Shown here piece by piece: positions 8,919 to 17,033 of a DNA stretch of 64,000 nucleotides (positions within the stretch are counted from its first letter, which is position 1; every line of letters begins with the position of its first letter). Where the stretch lies: positions 21,988 through 85,987 of the forward strand of contig NZ_JAKVIR010000027.1 of the NCBI RefSeq assembly GCF_022601975.1. Reading direction: 5' to 3'. The notes below the pieces were generated by a model. That model worked only from the letters and a program-made list of their open reading frames with translations. It did not search any database and was not told where the DNA came from. A program made the position numbers and the translations under genes. This DNA is from Pontibacter sp. E15-1 (GTDB lineage Bacteria > Bacteroidota > Bacteroidia > Cytophagales > Hymenobacteraceae).

Positions 8919-9764
8919 ATGGGGGACAAGAAGCTACCGGTTGAACCGGAAAAACAGGAACTGGAACACGAGCGCTACGAGCTGCTGAACAGGATAGAGG
9001 ACGCGCTGGAGCTGCCCATGATTTTGTTGGGCTTTATATGGCTGATCCTGCTCGTTGTAGAATTTATTTCAGGGCTTAGCACGGTGCTGCAACTCATCAG
9101 CAATACTATCTGGGGGATTTTCATCCTCGACTTTCTCCTTAAGCTTATACTGGCTCCGCACAAGCTGCTCTTTCTGAAGCGCAACGTGCTGACCACTATC
9201 TCGCTGTTTGTGCCCGCGCTGCGGCTCTTCCGCATTACGCGTGCCTTTCGGCTCATCAGCACAGTGCGGGCCACCCGTGGGCTGCGCCTCGTGAAGGTGG
9301 TTGGATCGATTAACAGGGGTATGCGCAGCCTGACCAAAACCATGTCGAGGCGGGCGTTCGGCTACGTGGCTGCCCTTACACTGGTGGTGGTAGTGGCTGG
9401 TGCCGCTGGCATGTATGCGCTGGAAAATGAGCACGGCCTCAAGACCTACGGTGAGTCGGTGTGGTGGACGGTGATGCTACTGACCTCTATCGGAAGCGAC
9501 TATTTTCCGGTAACCCCGGAGGGGCGCGTGCTGTGTCTGCTGCTGGCTATGTATGGCTTTGCTGTGTTCGGCTACTTCACCGCCACACTGGCCACTTTCT
9601 TTATCGACCGCGATGCCGGAAGCGATGATGCCGAGGTGGTGGGCACGCGACAGGTGAAAGCACTGCATGAAGAAATAAAGCTGCTGCGCGATGAGCTGAA
9701 GGTAGTGCTCAACCAACAGGAACAGCATCCCTCAAACCAAGGCCAAAACTCCGGGGAGGCATAA
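8919..9764 (+). CDS. Voltage-gated-type ion channel with non-canonical pore motif
   Basis: The 281-residue protein follows the voltage-gated channel layout: S1 near residues 33-50, S2 about 58-78, an Arg-rich S4-like segment (regular Arg at 102, 105, 108, 111, 117, 120 and 123), S5 about 148-168, a pore loop and S6 about 204-228, and then a C-terminal helix likely to form a coiled coil (ALHEEIKLLRDELKVVL). The filter reads TSIGSDY (189-195), not the potassium-channel TVGYGD, so ion selectivity is uncertain. It should form a tetramer in the inner membrane. It stands alone, with no obvious regulatory partner. Family assignment is confident; the 'potassium channel' label should be used with care. 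Confidence 0.8.
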   Translation: MGDKKLPVEPEKQELEHERYELLNRIEDALELPMILLGFIWLILLVVEFISGLSTVLQLISNTIWGIFILDFLLKLILAPHKLLFLKRNVLTTISLFVPALRLFRITRAFRLISTVRATRGLRLVKVVGSINRGMRSLTKTMSRRAFGYVAALTLVVVVAGAAGMYALENEHGLKTYGESVWWTVMLLTSIGSDYFPVTPEGRVLCLLLAMYGFAVFGYFTATLATFFIDRDAGSDDAEVVGTRQVKALHEEIKLLRDELKVVLNQQEQHPSNQGQNSGEA

Positions 9765-10008
9765 CACTGCCTTTATACATAGGCGATGCTCACCCAAGTA
9801 AGTCGGTTTCATTAATTTCAGCCCTGAAACATATATAAGGTAGTATAAAGAATGGTGCGGTTGTTGTGCAATGCGGCTGTATGGATTATTTTAACGAGAA
9901 CATTAGAAAAGTATTCTGACGACACCTTGTAGTGAAGTTTGCTTCATCGATGACGATCGCCAGGTTTTCCTAACTGTGTGAGGGTTGGAGTCCTTGTTCC
10001 CGGGCCCT

Positions 10009-10200
10009 TTAGTTGCTATACTCTTTGAGTATCTCAAACCCCTCCTGATCGTTTTGAGCCTCTACCACTTCGTTTATCACAAACTGAATCTCTTCCTCTG
10101 TCCAGTTCTCTTTTTCAGCCGCTTTCACAAACACGTCGAGCGCCCCGAAACGGGAGCCCCGCGCCGGGACAGTTGCCTTCACTTTTTTTCGGATGCGCAT
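10009..10200 (-). CDS. Small conserved-looking hypothetical protein (63 aa)
   Basis: Starting at ATG 10200 the product begins MRIRKKVKATVPARG, basic at the N-terminus, and continues into an acidic amphipathic helix region (ENWTEEEIQFVINEV and NDQEGFEILKEYS). Composition and codon use look protein-like, but no family is recognised. An in-frame start at 10236 would add 12 residues of unlikely sequence. The gene stands alone between two plus-strand genes with an AT-rich upstream region. It could be a small regulatory or adaptor protein; this is unsupported. Confidence 0.5.
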   Translation of the reverse strand: MRIRKKVKATVPARGSRFGALDVFVKAAEKENWTEEEIQFVINEVVEAQNDQEGFEILKEYSN

Positions 10201-10403
10201 ATACCTATAGCTTTTTGTGCAAATGTACAAAAGCAAATTATTTTATCGATAAGCCATTGGATCGCTATTTTCTGTGTTTAGCCGCCGAATCCGTCTGGCC
10301 ACATGGTTTATTTGCGTAGATGGCCGTTTTGGCCTGTTTAGGAATTAACCCTTTGCGCAATTGGCCGTTCATTAGACTTTAGCCAACCAGCGAACACACA
10401 CCT

Positions 10404-11357
10404 ATGGAAAAACAGCTTTTTACCTTTGATGATTTGCAGCACCTCAACGACCTGACGATTATGCACTATGCCATACCGGTGATCGTGCTGTCGGTAGTGG
10501 GGGAGTGGCTGGTGGGGGTATACCGGAAGCGAAACTCCTACCACAAAACCGAGTTCATGTCGGCCCTGACCATTGGCGCCGTGAACACGGTGCTGAGCGG
10601 TGTGCTGAAGGTATGGCTCTTTAGTGTGGCCCTGGTAATTTATAATGCTGTGCCCTGGGCTATGCCGCGCACGTGGTGGGGCTTTGTGGTGTGCTTCGTA
10701 GCCGTCGACTTCTGCCGATACTGGGCGCACCGCATTGCGCACGAACAGCGTTTCTGGTGGGCCACACACGTTACGCACCACTCTTCCGAGCGCATGAACT
10801 TCTCCGTTTCGTTCCGCACCAGCTGGACGCAGCACATCAAGTTCATCTTTTTCCTGCCTGTGCCCTTGCTGGGCATTGACCCGTTTACGTTTTTTATATG
10901 CCACCAGGTGGCGGTGCTCTACCAGTTTTTCGTGCACACCGAGCTCGTGAAAAAACTCCCTGCACCCATCGAGTATATCTTCGTGACGCCCTCACACCAC
11001 TGCGTTCACCATGGCTCTAACCCACAGTACATCGACAAAAACTACGGCTCCACGTTCATCATCTGGGACCGGATGTTTGGCACCTTTGAGCCAGAGGTGG
11101 AAACGCCCAAGTATGGCCTGACCAAACCCGTTACCTCATTCAACCCGATCTACCTGGTTTTCCATGAGTGGGTGGATATCGTTAAAGACCTGAGGCATAC
11201 CAAATCGGTGGGGGAGGTATACCGGCTCCTGTTTTACCCGCCAGGGGCTGTTGTAACAGAGCACCAGCGGCAGAGCCTACTGCAGGAGCAACCAGAGGTG
11301 GAAAGAAGCATCGAGCGGCCCGTTTTTGAAACAGCAGATACCGCAGAAGCGGTATAA
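10404..11357 (+). CDS. Sterol desaturase / fatty acid hydroxylase superfamily membrane protein
   Basis: The 317-residue membrane protein carries the di-iron histidine boxes of the FA-hydroxylase superfamily in order: HRIAH, HVTHHSS, and HHCVHHG near residue 200, with a further His (FVHTEL) between them. Four or so hydrophobic helices surround them. Members use O2 to hydroxylate or desaturate lipids or carotenoids in the membrane; in Bacteroidota they are often annotated only as sterol desaturase family, and the real substrate is commonly a carotenoid, ornithine lipid or fatty acid. No lipid or carotenoid genes flank it, so the substrate stays open. The last 40 residues are hydrophilic. A strong terminator follows directly. 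Confidence 0.83.
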   Translation: MEKQLFTFDDLQHLNDLTIMHYAIPVIVLSVVGEWLVGVYRKRNSYHKTEFMSALTIGAVNTVLSGVLKVWLFSVALVIYNAVPWAMPRTWWGFVVCFVAVDFCRYWAHRIAHEQRFWWATHVTHHSSERMNFSVSFRTSWTQHIKFIFFLPVPLLGIDPFTFFICHQVAVLYQFFVHTELVKKLPAPIEYIFVTPSHHCVHHGSNPQYIDKNYGSTFIIWDRMFGTFEPEVETPKYGLTKPVTSFNPIYLVFHEWVDIVKDLRHTKSVGEVYRLLFYPPGAVVTEHQRQSLLQEQPEVERSIERPVFETADTAEAV

Positions 11358-11373
11358 AAATTATCCCGGATTA

Positions 11374-11417
11374 GAACAAGGAGGGCAGAGTATATACCCT
11401 GCCCTCCTTGTTCTTTT
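11374..11417 (+). terminator. Intrinsic terminator after the hydroxylase gene
   Basis: A perfect 15-bp stem (11374-11388 with 11399-11413), a 10-base loop, and a following TTTT within the next few bases form a standard Rho-independent terminator. Confidence 0.8.
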
Positions 11418-11903
11418 GATTCTGTCCAGCCGCAGCGGGGATAATGCACTGCGTTTTCAGGAGCCCTTCGAGTCAGCTTCTCCTGCCTGTATGGATACCG
11501 AAGGCGTGGCTGAAAACCATGCAAATGTGAAATGTTCCTTCAACGGCCCTATGGCGTATCCGACGAACCTGATATTTTGGATATGAATATGAAAGAGTTT
11601 GATCGGGAAAGACCTGCAATAAGGCTGACCAGACGGATGATTCTGACTTAAGCTATAATCCAGATTTCAGTCATAGTTGCAGCGAAACAGTAGTTATATA
11701 TCACAGGACTTTCGCAAAGCTGCCCTTGTTGCGTCTTTTGACCAAACGGCAGGCTGCAGACTGCTTTCGCTCCGTGTTTCGATTTGATGCGAAAGTCCTG
11801 GAAGTGATTCCATAACCTGCTATAGATGTTTTGCTGTATGTATGGAGGTTTGAGAGTTCATATATGAAGAAGCCATTGCTAGGGGTTGATGCGAGGTGAC
11901 GGC
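11418..11903 (+). other. Intergenic stretch containing a small inverted-repeat element
   Basis: No credible gene is visible here. The only clear structure is the 97-bp inverted-repeat unit at 11704-11800, listed separately. Confidence 0.4.
11704..11800. repeat. 97-bp MITE-like element with 13-bp terminal inverted repeats
   Basis: CAGGACTTTCGCA at 11704-11716 is repeated as its exact reverse complement at 11788-11800, with 71 bp between. The size and the perfect ends are what a non-autonomous miniature transposable element or an IS remnant would look like. No target-site duplication is obvious, and a chance or regulatory inverted repeat cannot be excluded. Confidence 0.35.
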
Positions 11904-11930
11904 AAAAAAAAGAGCCACATCGTGTGGCTC
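11904..11930 (-). terminator. Intrinsic terminator of the 11966-12403 gene
   Basis: On the minus strand an 8-bp stem (11923-11930 pairing with 11912-11919) with a short loop is followed by a run of T residues (11911-11904), 36 bases past the stop codon. Confidence 0.75.
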
Positions 11931-11965
11931 CGGGTTGTTTGGTGAACGGTGCAGTGGTATAGGGA

Positions 11966-12403
11966 TCAATAGCTTTCCTGGTGCGTGGCACCGGGCTGGC
12001 TCGGATTGCTCTGTGCCTCGCGCGGCACGCCCATTTTTTCCTCGCGGCGTTGTTGGTACTGCTGAAACTGGATCGGCGATAGCACATCCTTCAGTTGTGA
12101 AAGCCGGGTCTGGCTGATCATGTCCATCTGCTGCACAATCAGGCGGGGCTCTTTTTTGTATTTCTGCTTTGCGGCCTCGGCGCTTTGCATGCTGGTGCGG
12201 TTAATCGACCTAATCTTGCTCGTCTGCTCCGGGGTCAGGCGCAGGTTGCGGGCCATTCCTGCTGTGATCTCATCGGCACGCTGCTCCAATGACTTCTGCG
12301 CTGGCTGTGTGGTGGCCTTTGCAGGTTGTTTGGCACCGGTAGTCTGGGCAAACCCGGCGAAGGTGGCAAAGGTAAATACAAAGGCTAAGGCTATTTTCTT
12401 CAT
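11966..12403 (-). CDS. Small secreted Spy/CpxP-like helical protein
   Basis: The 145-residue product has a clear Sec signal peptide (MKKIALAFVFTFATFAGFAQ). The mature part begins with an Ala/Thr/Gln-rich linker and then a helical region with RLTPEQTSKIRSIN and LSPIQFQQYQQRREEK, the LTxxQ-type pattern of Spy/CpxP-like periplasmic proteins and of similar small Bacteroidota proteins. The role is likely periplasmic chaperone-like or envelope-stress related, by analogy only. A related protein of similar size and layout is encoded at 15857-16243. A dedicated terminator lies just downstream. Confidence 0.68.
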   Translation of the reverse strand: MKKIALAFVFTFATFAGFAQTTGAKQPAKATTQPAQKSLEQRADEITAGMARNLRLTPEQTSKIRSINRTSMQSAEAAKQKYKKEPRLIVQQMDMISQTRLSQLKDVLSPIQFQQYQQRREEKMGVPREAQSNPSQPGATHQESY

Positions 12404-12510
12404 AAGGCTGTCTCTTCAATCTGGTGCGTCAAAACAATTATCGTTCCGAATTCTGCTTCCTAAGGCTTCTTAACCCGGCTGCACCGACTTTAGTTCTGAA
12501 ATGGTAAACG

Positions 12511-13560
12511 CTAGCTCTCGCTATGAAAGTATACTTTGTAAAAATGCATCCCGCGTTCGTTGTCGAAGCCGCGCTCCACGTACTGCTCGCTTTGTTCGGG
12601 GTTATGGCCGCTAAACTTGATCTCTATCTGAGTGTCGAGCTTGATGAAGTTCCGGAATTTTCGCTTCATGTTGCGCACGGTGTTTTTGTTGATGGCAAAG
12701 TCGGTAAAACCCTCAATGTCGCGCTCTTCGGCAAAGGCCTGGCTGTAGTTTTTGAAGCGCTCCTTGGTTTCGGGCTCGTCTATCACGCTGCTGGTAAACT
12801 CCTCCAGGTCAAACATCTCGCTCTTGGAGAAGTAATCCACTGATTTGCTCATAAACTCCACCTGCGCTTTCTTGCTCTCGGTGCGGGCAAACACCTCCTC
12901 CGAAAAGTCTTTGCAGAGATTGAGCACAGCCTTGGTCGTGAAGTTGGTGTCCTTGAGCTCGGCCACGTTCAGGAAATCCTCTTTCCAGAACAGGGCATCG
13001 GTGCTGTTGGCATCTACCAGCTTTACCCGAAACCCGTCTTCCGCCTCCATGTTGAAGATCATGCAGCCCTTGTCCACGCTCTTCAGGTTCACGCCCGAGT
13101 GGTAGTTCACGTTCAGGTCATCGTCTCCGTCCTGAAAAGTAAGGAACGTGTCCTTGTTCTCGGATTTAAAGATGCCCACCGCTTCCACAAACTCGTCTTC
13201 CATCAAACATCCGGCAAAGTGCACCACATACAGCTCCCCGCTCTTCACCTTCGGGTGATCCGACTGTGCATAGAGGTGGTTGAGGATATGGATGGAGTAC
13301 TCAAAAAACTTCGCCGGGTCGCTGAAGATAAGGGCCGAGTAGGCAAACATCTCGTTCAGGGCAATGTCGGAGGTATGGGTGAACCGGAAGAACTCCTCCT
13401 GCTTGAAGGGCGCCAGAAAATAGTTCAGCAGCAGGTCGTTCAGCTGCTCGTCCCGTAGGTCCACCGTTTCTTTCGACGCAACTACGCCTTCTTCTTTGGC
13501 TTTATTCCCGACCCGGTGCACGGCCAGTTGCTTCAGGCGCACCTGTGTTTTTTCGCTCAT
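12511..13560 (-). CDS. Nucleoid-associated protein, YejK/NdpA family
   Basis: The product is about 349 residues, the usual length of the NdpA/YejK family, and shows its general features: LKQLAVHRVGNK near the start, a repeated acidic/aromatic core (FFRFTHTSDIALNEM and KSGELYVVHFAG) and a basic C-terminal region (TVRNMKRKFRNFIKLD) likely to contact nucleic acid. The family is cytosolic and nucleoid-bound in Proteobacteria; its exact job is poorly defined. A perfect -7 box (TAGCTTTG, 13592-13585 on the minus strand) would start transcription near 13578, so ATG 13560 or ATG 13572 are the credible starts; 13560 leaves a workable leader. It is a monocistronic gene. Confidence 0.75.
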   Translation of the reverse strand: MSEKTQVRLKQLAVHRVGNKAKEEGVVASKETVDLRDEQLNDLLLNYFLAPFKQEEFFRFTHTSDIALNEMFAYSALIFSDPAKFFEYSIHILNHLYAQSDHPKVKSGELYVVHFAGCLMEDEFVEAVGIFKSENKDTFLTFQDGDDDLNVNYHSGVNLKSVDKGCMIFNMEAEDGFRVKLVDANSTDALFWKEDFLNVAELKDTNFTTKAVLNLCKDFSEEVFARTESKKAQVEFMSKSVDYFSKSEMFDLEEFTSSVIDEPETKERFKNYSQAFAEERDIEGFTDFAINKNTVRNMKRKFRNFIKLDTQIEIKFSGHNPEQSEQYVERGFDNERGMHFYKVYFHSES

Positions 13561-13584
13561 AGCTACATCCATCTGTTTCGGGTG

Positions 13585-13592
13585 CAAAGCTA
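13585..13592 (-). promoter_or_regulatory. Bacteroidota -7 box (TAGCTTTG) for the nucleoid-associated protein gene
   Basis: This is an exact TAnnTTTG match on the minus strand. It lies about 25 bases before ATG 13560, which rules out starts at or above 13587 and helps choose the start codon. Confidence 0.5.
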
Positions 13593-13946
13593 CTATTTTA
13601 ATTTTTTTGCCGCTGCTTTCTTCTTGCTATTGCATCCGCTTTCCCCGGCCCCACACTCTATATGTATGGGAGAAAAGTTGACGATGGTTTGGCTGAAGCA
13701 AATGCCGGATTTTTTACAAGTATTCTGCATAGCCTATACATGATTACGCATAAATGTAAACCATTAGTAGCGTTTTCTGGCTACACACATAAAAGTATAT
13801 TTAGATAAATAACTGATAATCAGATTTATGTTTTTGGGATTCGGCTTAATTATGTAAAAAGTGAGTTTTTGGCATGGTATTTCCTTTCTGCACCCACAAG
13901 CAGCGCAGCTTATCCTATAACAGAGTTTGGTTTAAAGAATCCGATC
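13593..13946 (+). other. Divergent intergenic region, no gene seen
   Basis: This AT-rich gap separates the divergent genes at 12511-13560 (-) and 13947 (+). It must hold the promoter of the latter, but no exact TAnnTTTG box was found on the plus strand. Short open frames here lack protein-like composition. Confidence 0.4.
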
Positions 13947-14672
13947 ATGAAAAAGATATTTTTACTTATGGCAGCAGGGCTGGGCTTCATGCTGAATGAT
14001 GCCGCTGCACAAAGCCAGAACAGGTATAACAGCGGCAGACCGCAGGCACAAGTCACGTCTGTCTCGCCAGTTCGTTTTGGGGTGAGGGCCGGCTTAAACG
14101 TGGCCGACTGGGAAGGTGAAACAATGCAAAGCGTGCAGGATCTGGCCGACAGGACCAATGGCACCGTGGCGCAGCGGTCGCGGACGGGCTTCCATGTAGG
14201 GGGGTATGTTTCCATACCTGTGCTGCCGGGGTTCGAAATTGAGCCAGGGCTGCAGTACTCGCAGAAAGGAACCGTGTTGCATGGCAAAATACCGGTGGAG
14301 GAGCTGGACTTCTTGAACACGAATGTGACCATCACGAACAAAGCCGAGTATATAGACCTGCCTGTGTTGGCAAAGGTATACATTGGCGAGGGTTTCCATG
14401 TATTTGCGGGGCCGCAGGTGTCATACCTCGTTTCTAACAAGGTGAAAACCCAGGCGGGCGCTTTGGGCTTTAATGCCCTGAACCGCGAGTTTGATATAAA
14501 GAACCAGGTACGAGAGGTGGATGTGGCCGTGACGGGCGGTTTGGGGTATAAGTTCGCCAGCGGCTTCAACATCAGCGCTGGCTACGACTATGGCCTGAAC
14601 ACTGTAGATAAAAACGGGAGCTTCGACACCTTTAACAGGGTGGTAAAAGCCTCCATCGGGTATTCGTTCTAA
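13947..14672 (+). CDS. PorT-like outer-membrane beta-barrel protein
   Basis: The 241-residue product starts with a signal peptide (MKKIFLLMAAGLGFMLNDAAAQ). The rest fits the outer-membrane beta-barrel family common in Bacteroidota: VRFGVRAGLNVADW near the start, alternating strands (GFHVGGYVSIPVLPGFEIEP, then GLQYSQKG), YIDLPVLAKVYI, FAGPQVSYLVS, GGLGYKF, and a final strand ending in Phe (VVKASIGYSF). The YIDLPVLAK-type segment is typical of this group. It resides in the outer membrane with unknown function. ATG 13947 gives the signal peptide directly; a longer frame from 13869 would bury it. A terminator follows. Confidence 0.82.
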   Translation: MKKIFLLMAAGLGFMLNDAAAQSQNRYNSGRPQAQVTSVSPVRFGVRAGLNVADWEGETMQSVQDLADRTNGTVAQRSRTGFHVGGYVSIPVLPGFEIEPGLQYSQKGTVLHGKIPVEELDFLNTNVTITNKAEYIDLPVLAKVYIGEGFHVFAGPQVSYLVSNKVKTQAGALGFNALNREFDIKNQVREVDVAVTGGLGYKFASGFNISAGYDYGLNTVDKNGSFDTFNRVVKASIGYSF

Positions 14673-14701
14673 AGGAGAATAAATATTGTTTGTGTTAATA
14701 G

Positions 14702-14737
14702 ATCAGGCTAAAGCTTTGCGGTAGCCTGATTTTTTTT
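14702..14737 (+). terminator. Intrinsic terminator after the PorT-like gene
   Basis: A perfect 9-bp stem (14702-14710 with 14722-14730) and an 11-base loop are followed by an uninterrupted T-run. Confidence 0.82.
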
Positions 14738-14759
14738 ATACCCTCGTGGCTGCGTGTGT

Positions 14760-14987
14760 CTAGTGGTGATGGTGATGATCGTGGTCGTCGGGGGTACTGT
14801 TGTAGTTGACAATGGTGCCCAGCACAAAGAACACAATCCAGCACAGGTATAGCGCCTCGAAGTTCTGTACGGCCTTCCCAATCAGCAGCAGTATAATGTT
14901 TGCCACCACCGTCATGACCAGGCCCGTGGCCGCTACAAACTGGTATGAGTTCATCTCCCGGGGGTCATATATTTTTGTGAGTTTCAT
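14760..14987 (-). CDS. Small two-helix membrane protein with polyhistidine tail
   Basis: The 75-residue product has a short polar head (MKLTKIYDPREMNSYQ), two hydrophobic helices (about 18-37 and 45-60) and a striking C-terminal tail, STPDDHDHHHHH. No family is recognised. The His/Asp tail should bind divalent metals (Ni, Zn, Cu) on one side of the inner membrane, but a metal role is only an inference from composition. The gene is monocistronic and converges with the PorT-like gene. Two helices plus a tail could also fit a small accessory subunit of a larger complex. Confidence 0.65.
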   Translation of the reverse strand: MKLTKIYDPREMNSYQFVAATGLVMTVVANIILLLIGKAVQNFEALYLCWIVFFVLGTIVNYNSTPDDHDHHHHH

Positions 14988-15369
14988 AAGCGGGTTGCGT
15001 TGGTACTTTGCTATTCAGCCAAACGAATTTTTCGCGACAGTGGTGCCATTGGCATCAAATTACTTGCAAAGATAAAAAACCGGGGCTCGGTTTAGCAAGT
15101 GGCCTGCTTTTTCCCAGGGTCTGGGGAGACTTTTTAACTCATCCATATCCACGATATACCCCGAGGGCTTCGCCAAATTAGAAATTAAGAATTAGGCATA
15201 AAGGCCATTTCTGTGCATATAAAAACAAACACTAATTCTGGTAATTAAATTGGTCGAGTATTGGGTCAACCCGAATAGCGCGCCAGGACGGCTTGAAGAA
15301 GGAACGGCTGGCTTCAGAACATGTGCTTCGGCGGCGCGTATACCTCTACAGTATCAAAAGATTCGAACC
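14988..15369 (+). other. Intergenic stretch, no gene seen
   Basis: These 382 bases separate divergent genes and presumably hold both promoters. No exact promoter box, hairpin or credible frame stands out. Confidence 0.4.
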
Positions 15370-15732
15370 ATGAGCGATAAAGCAGAAGATCAGGAAAAAA
15401 CTCCTGATAATATCAATAACGATTACCGTGAACGTGTGGGTATGGGAAATCACCCGGACCCATCCGCAAAGCGTAACATTGGCCCTAACGGCGAAACCGA
15501 GCGCCCGAACCATAAAGACAAATTAGAGAATCTCCACATTGGTGGAAACGAGACGACGGGCTATGGCGCGAACGATCCAAAAAGCACTGAGTCGTTTGCG
15601 CAGGGACCGGGCTTTGAGTTTGAAGGCAGCGATACCGGTATGGACGACAACGTGGCCGGGATCCGGCGCGGCGACCAGCCTTTAGGAGAAGACAAAGAGG
15701 AGCCAGACGACGCGGATTACAGCCGTCGCTAA
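15370..15732 (+). CDS. Acidic, hydrophilic hypothetical protein (120 aa)
   Basis: From ATG 15370 the product begins MSDKAEDQEKTPDN and stays hydrophilic throughout, rich in Asp, Glu, Gly, Asn and Pro with almost no hydrophobic core, so it is probably disordered. No signal peptide, membrane helix or known motif is visible. Such proteins in Bacteroidota are sometimes stress- or desiccation-related, but that is speculative. An upstream in-frame codon at 15250 would add residues of non-native composition. A strong bidirectional terminator follows. Confidence 0.6.
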   Translation: MSDKAEDQEKTPDNINNDYRERVGMGNHPDPSAKRNIGPNGETERPNHKDKLENLHIGGNETTGYGANDPKSTESFAQGPGFEFEGSDTGMDDNVAGIRRGDQPLGEDKEEPDDADYSRR

Positions 15733-15758
15733 TCAACTTTGTTGAGTACACAACAACT

Positions 15759-15796
15759 AAAAGAAAAGGGGAGCCAAATGGCTCCCCTTTTCTTTT
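15759..15796. terminator. Bidirectional intrinsic terminator, 18-bp perfect stem
   Basis: Arms 15759-15776 and 15779-15796 are perfectly complementary with a two-base gap. A-rich and T-rich ends on either side let it end both the acidic-protein gene (+) and the convergent gene at 15857 (-). Confidence 0.85.
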
Positions 15797-15856
15797 TATG
15801 GGTATAAGGTATAAATGCGGTCGATTATTCTATAGCGGCCCGAGGGTTGCTCAATA

Positions 15857-16243
15857 TTATTTCTTAAAAACCACGGCCACAAACTTGGCTTGGTCAAACT
15901 CCTGCTTGGCGTCAAAATAAACCTCCTGCTGCTTCGGCGTCAACAAAGTCGTAAGCGCTTCCTCGTAAGCCAGCTCTAATTTCTCCATTTCCTCTTTCAG
16001 CTTAACATCCTGTGCTTCGTACGTCTGTACCAAAGCATCTATTTTAGCCAGGTGGCCCCGATTGAGTTCTTTTAGTTTTATATACCCCAACTCATTGAGG
16101 TGCAGCTCGCGCGCCATCGTGCGAGTAATCTCAGTGCAGGCCGCCTCAACTCTGGCGTTAATAGGGCCACCAATAGTAGCTTGGGCAGATGCGTTAGCGA
16201 CAAATAAAATTGATACGAAAGCGAAGAGTAAAAACTTTTTCAT
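15857..16243 (-). CDS. Small secreted Spy-like helical protein, paralogue of 11966-12403
   Basis: The 128-residue product has a signal peptide (MKKFLLFAFVSILFVANASAQ) and a helical, charged mature region: ARELHLNELGYIKLKELN, a Lys/Glu-rich helix KLKEEMEKLELAYEE, then LLTPKQQEVYFDAKQ. The order (TMARELHLNE, helix, LLTPKQ) parallels GMARNLRLTPEQ ... VLSPIQF in the 11966-12403 product, so the two are probably distant paralogues. The likely location is the periplasm and the likely role a Spy/CpxP-like chaperone or stress sensor, by analogy only. It converges on the terminator at 15759-15796. Confidence 0.65.
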   Translation of the reverse strand: MKKFLLFAFVSILFVANASAQATIGGPINARVEAACTEITRTMARELHLNELGYIKLKELNRGHLAKIDALVQTYEAQDVKLKEEMEKLELAYEEALTTLLTPKQQEVYFDAKQEFDQAKFVAVVFKK

Positions 16244-16608
16244 GGGTAGGTATAAGTTAAGTATAAAATCAGTACAACTATAAATCAGAATATATAAATA
16301 TTGTGTTAGTTGAATTGAAATACGGACCTACACCTTTATGGTTGTATAATGCAAATAAAAAAAATAAAAGTTATGCTTATTGCCCTAGTTATTGTATAAG
16401 TTAAATAATATATATACTAAAACAAATATAAAGCTTTGCGTTGCTGTAACGCCTATATCTTTTCAAATGTGCAGCTAAATGATGAACAGGAAATCGGGAA
16501 AGGAGAGACTAAAAAAAATTAGAGTACGCGATAAAACGTATACCCGTGTATAGACATTGTTAAGAAGGGGCAATGGGGTATGGAGGGGTGAGGGGAGGAG
16601 GAGAGCGC
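16244..16608 (+). other. AT-rich intergenic stretch, no gene seen
   Basis: The gap is AT-rich, especially 16270-16430. It presumably carries the promoter of the 15857-16243 gene. No terminator for the response-regulator gene and no credible frame were found. Confidence 0.4.
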
Positions 16609-17019
16609 TTAGCTAACGAGGTAATCCTCGCGGATGATGTTGAGGATCTCCGGTGATAGGGGCTTGGAGAAAAACTCTTTTACTTCCTGGATGCTTTTGG
16701 CAGTGAGGATATCTTTTCTGTCCACTGCGGAGGAAAGCATGAACAGCAGGCAATGCGAAGTTGTGTCAGGAGAAAGTTTCCGGTACTCGTCGATAAACGT
16801 CCAGCCGTTCATGCCGGGCATGTTTATATCCAGAAAAATAAGGTCTGGGAAGTGCGCCTGGCCCTTGGAGGATTCCTGCTGCAAGTAATTTAAAGCGTCC
16901 TCGGCCCATTCAAAGCTGATGATCTCCTGAGCAAAGCCTTCGTTGCGTATAATGCTCTCGCAAACAAAATTGTTTACCTGATCATCATCTATTAGTATTA
17001 CCTTCTTTAATATACTCAT
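16609..17019 (-). CDS. Single-domain response regulator
   Basis: The 136-residue protein is a stand-alone receiver domain: acidic pocket IDDDQ near residue 10, phospho-acceptor Asp in IFLDINMPGMNGW near residue 60, a Ser/Thr switch at MLSSA, and the conserved Lys in FFSKPL. There is no output domain, so it must act through protein contacts, as in Rcp1-like or CheY-like regulators. It lies 14 bases downstream of the large histidine kinase gene on the same strand and is almost certainly its cotranscribed partner. The output target is unknown. Confidence 0.9.
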   Translation of the reverse strand: MSILKKVILIDDDQVNNFVCESIIRNEGFAQEIISFEWAEDALNYLQQESSKGQAHFPDLIFLDINMPGMNGWTFIDEYRKLSPDTTSHCLLFMLSSAVDRKDILTAKSIQEVKEFFSKPLSPEILNIIREDYLVS

Positions 17020-17033
17020 TACTGAAAAAATCC

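Noticed and set aside
11701..12087. Minus-strand frame that covers the small inverted-repeat element
   Set aside because: It overlaps a real gene's 3' end, a terminator and the repeat unit, and shows no transposase motif.
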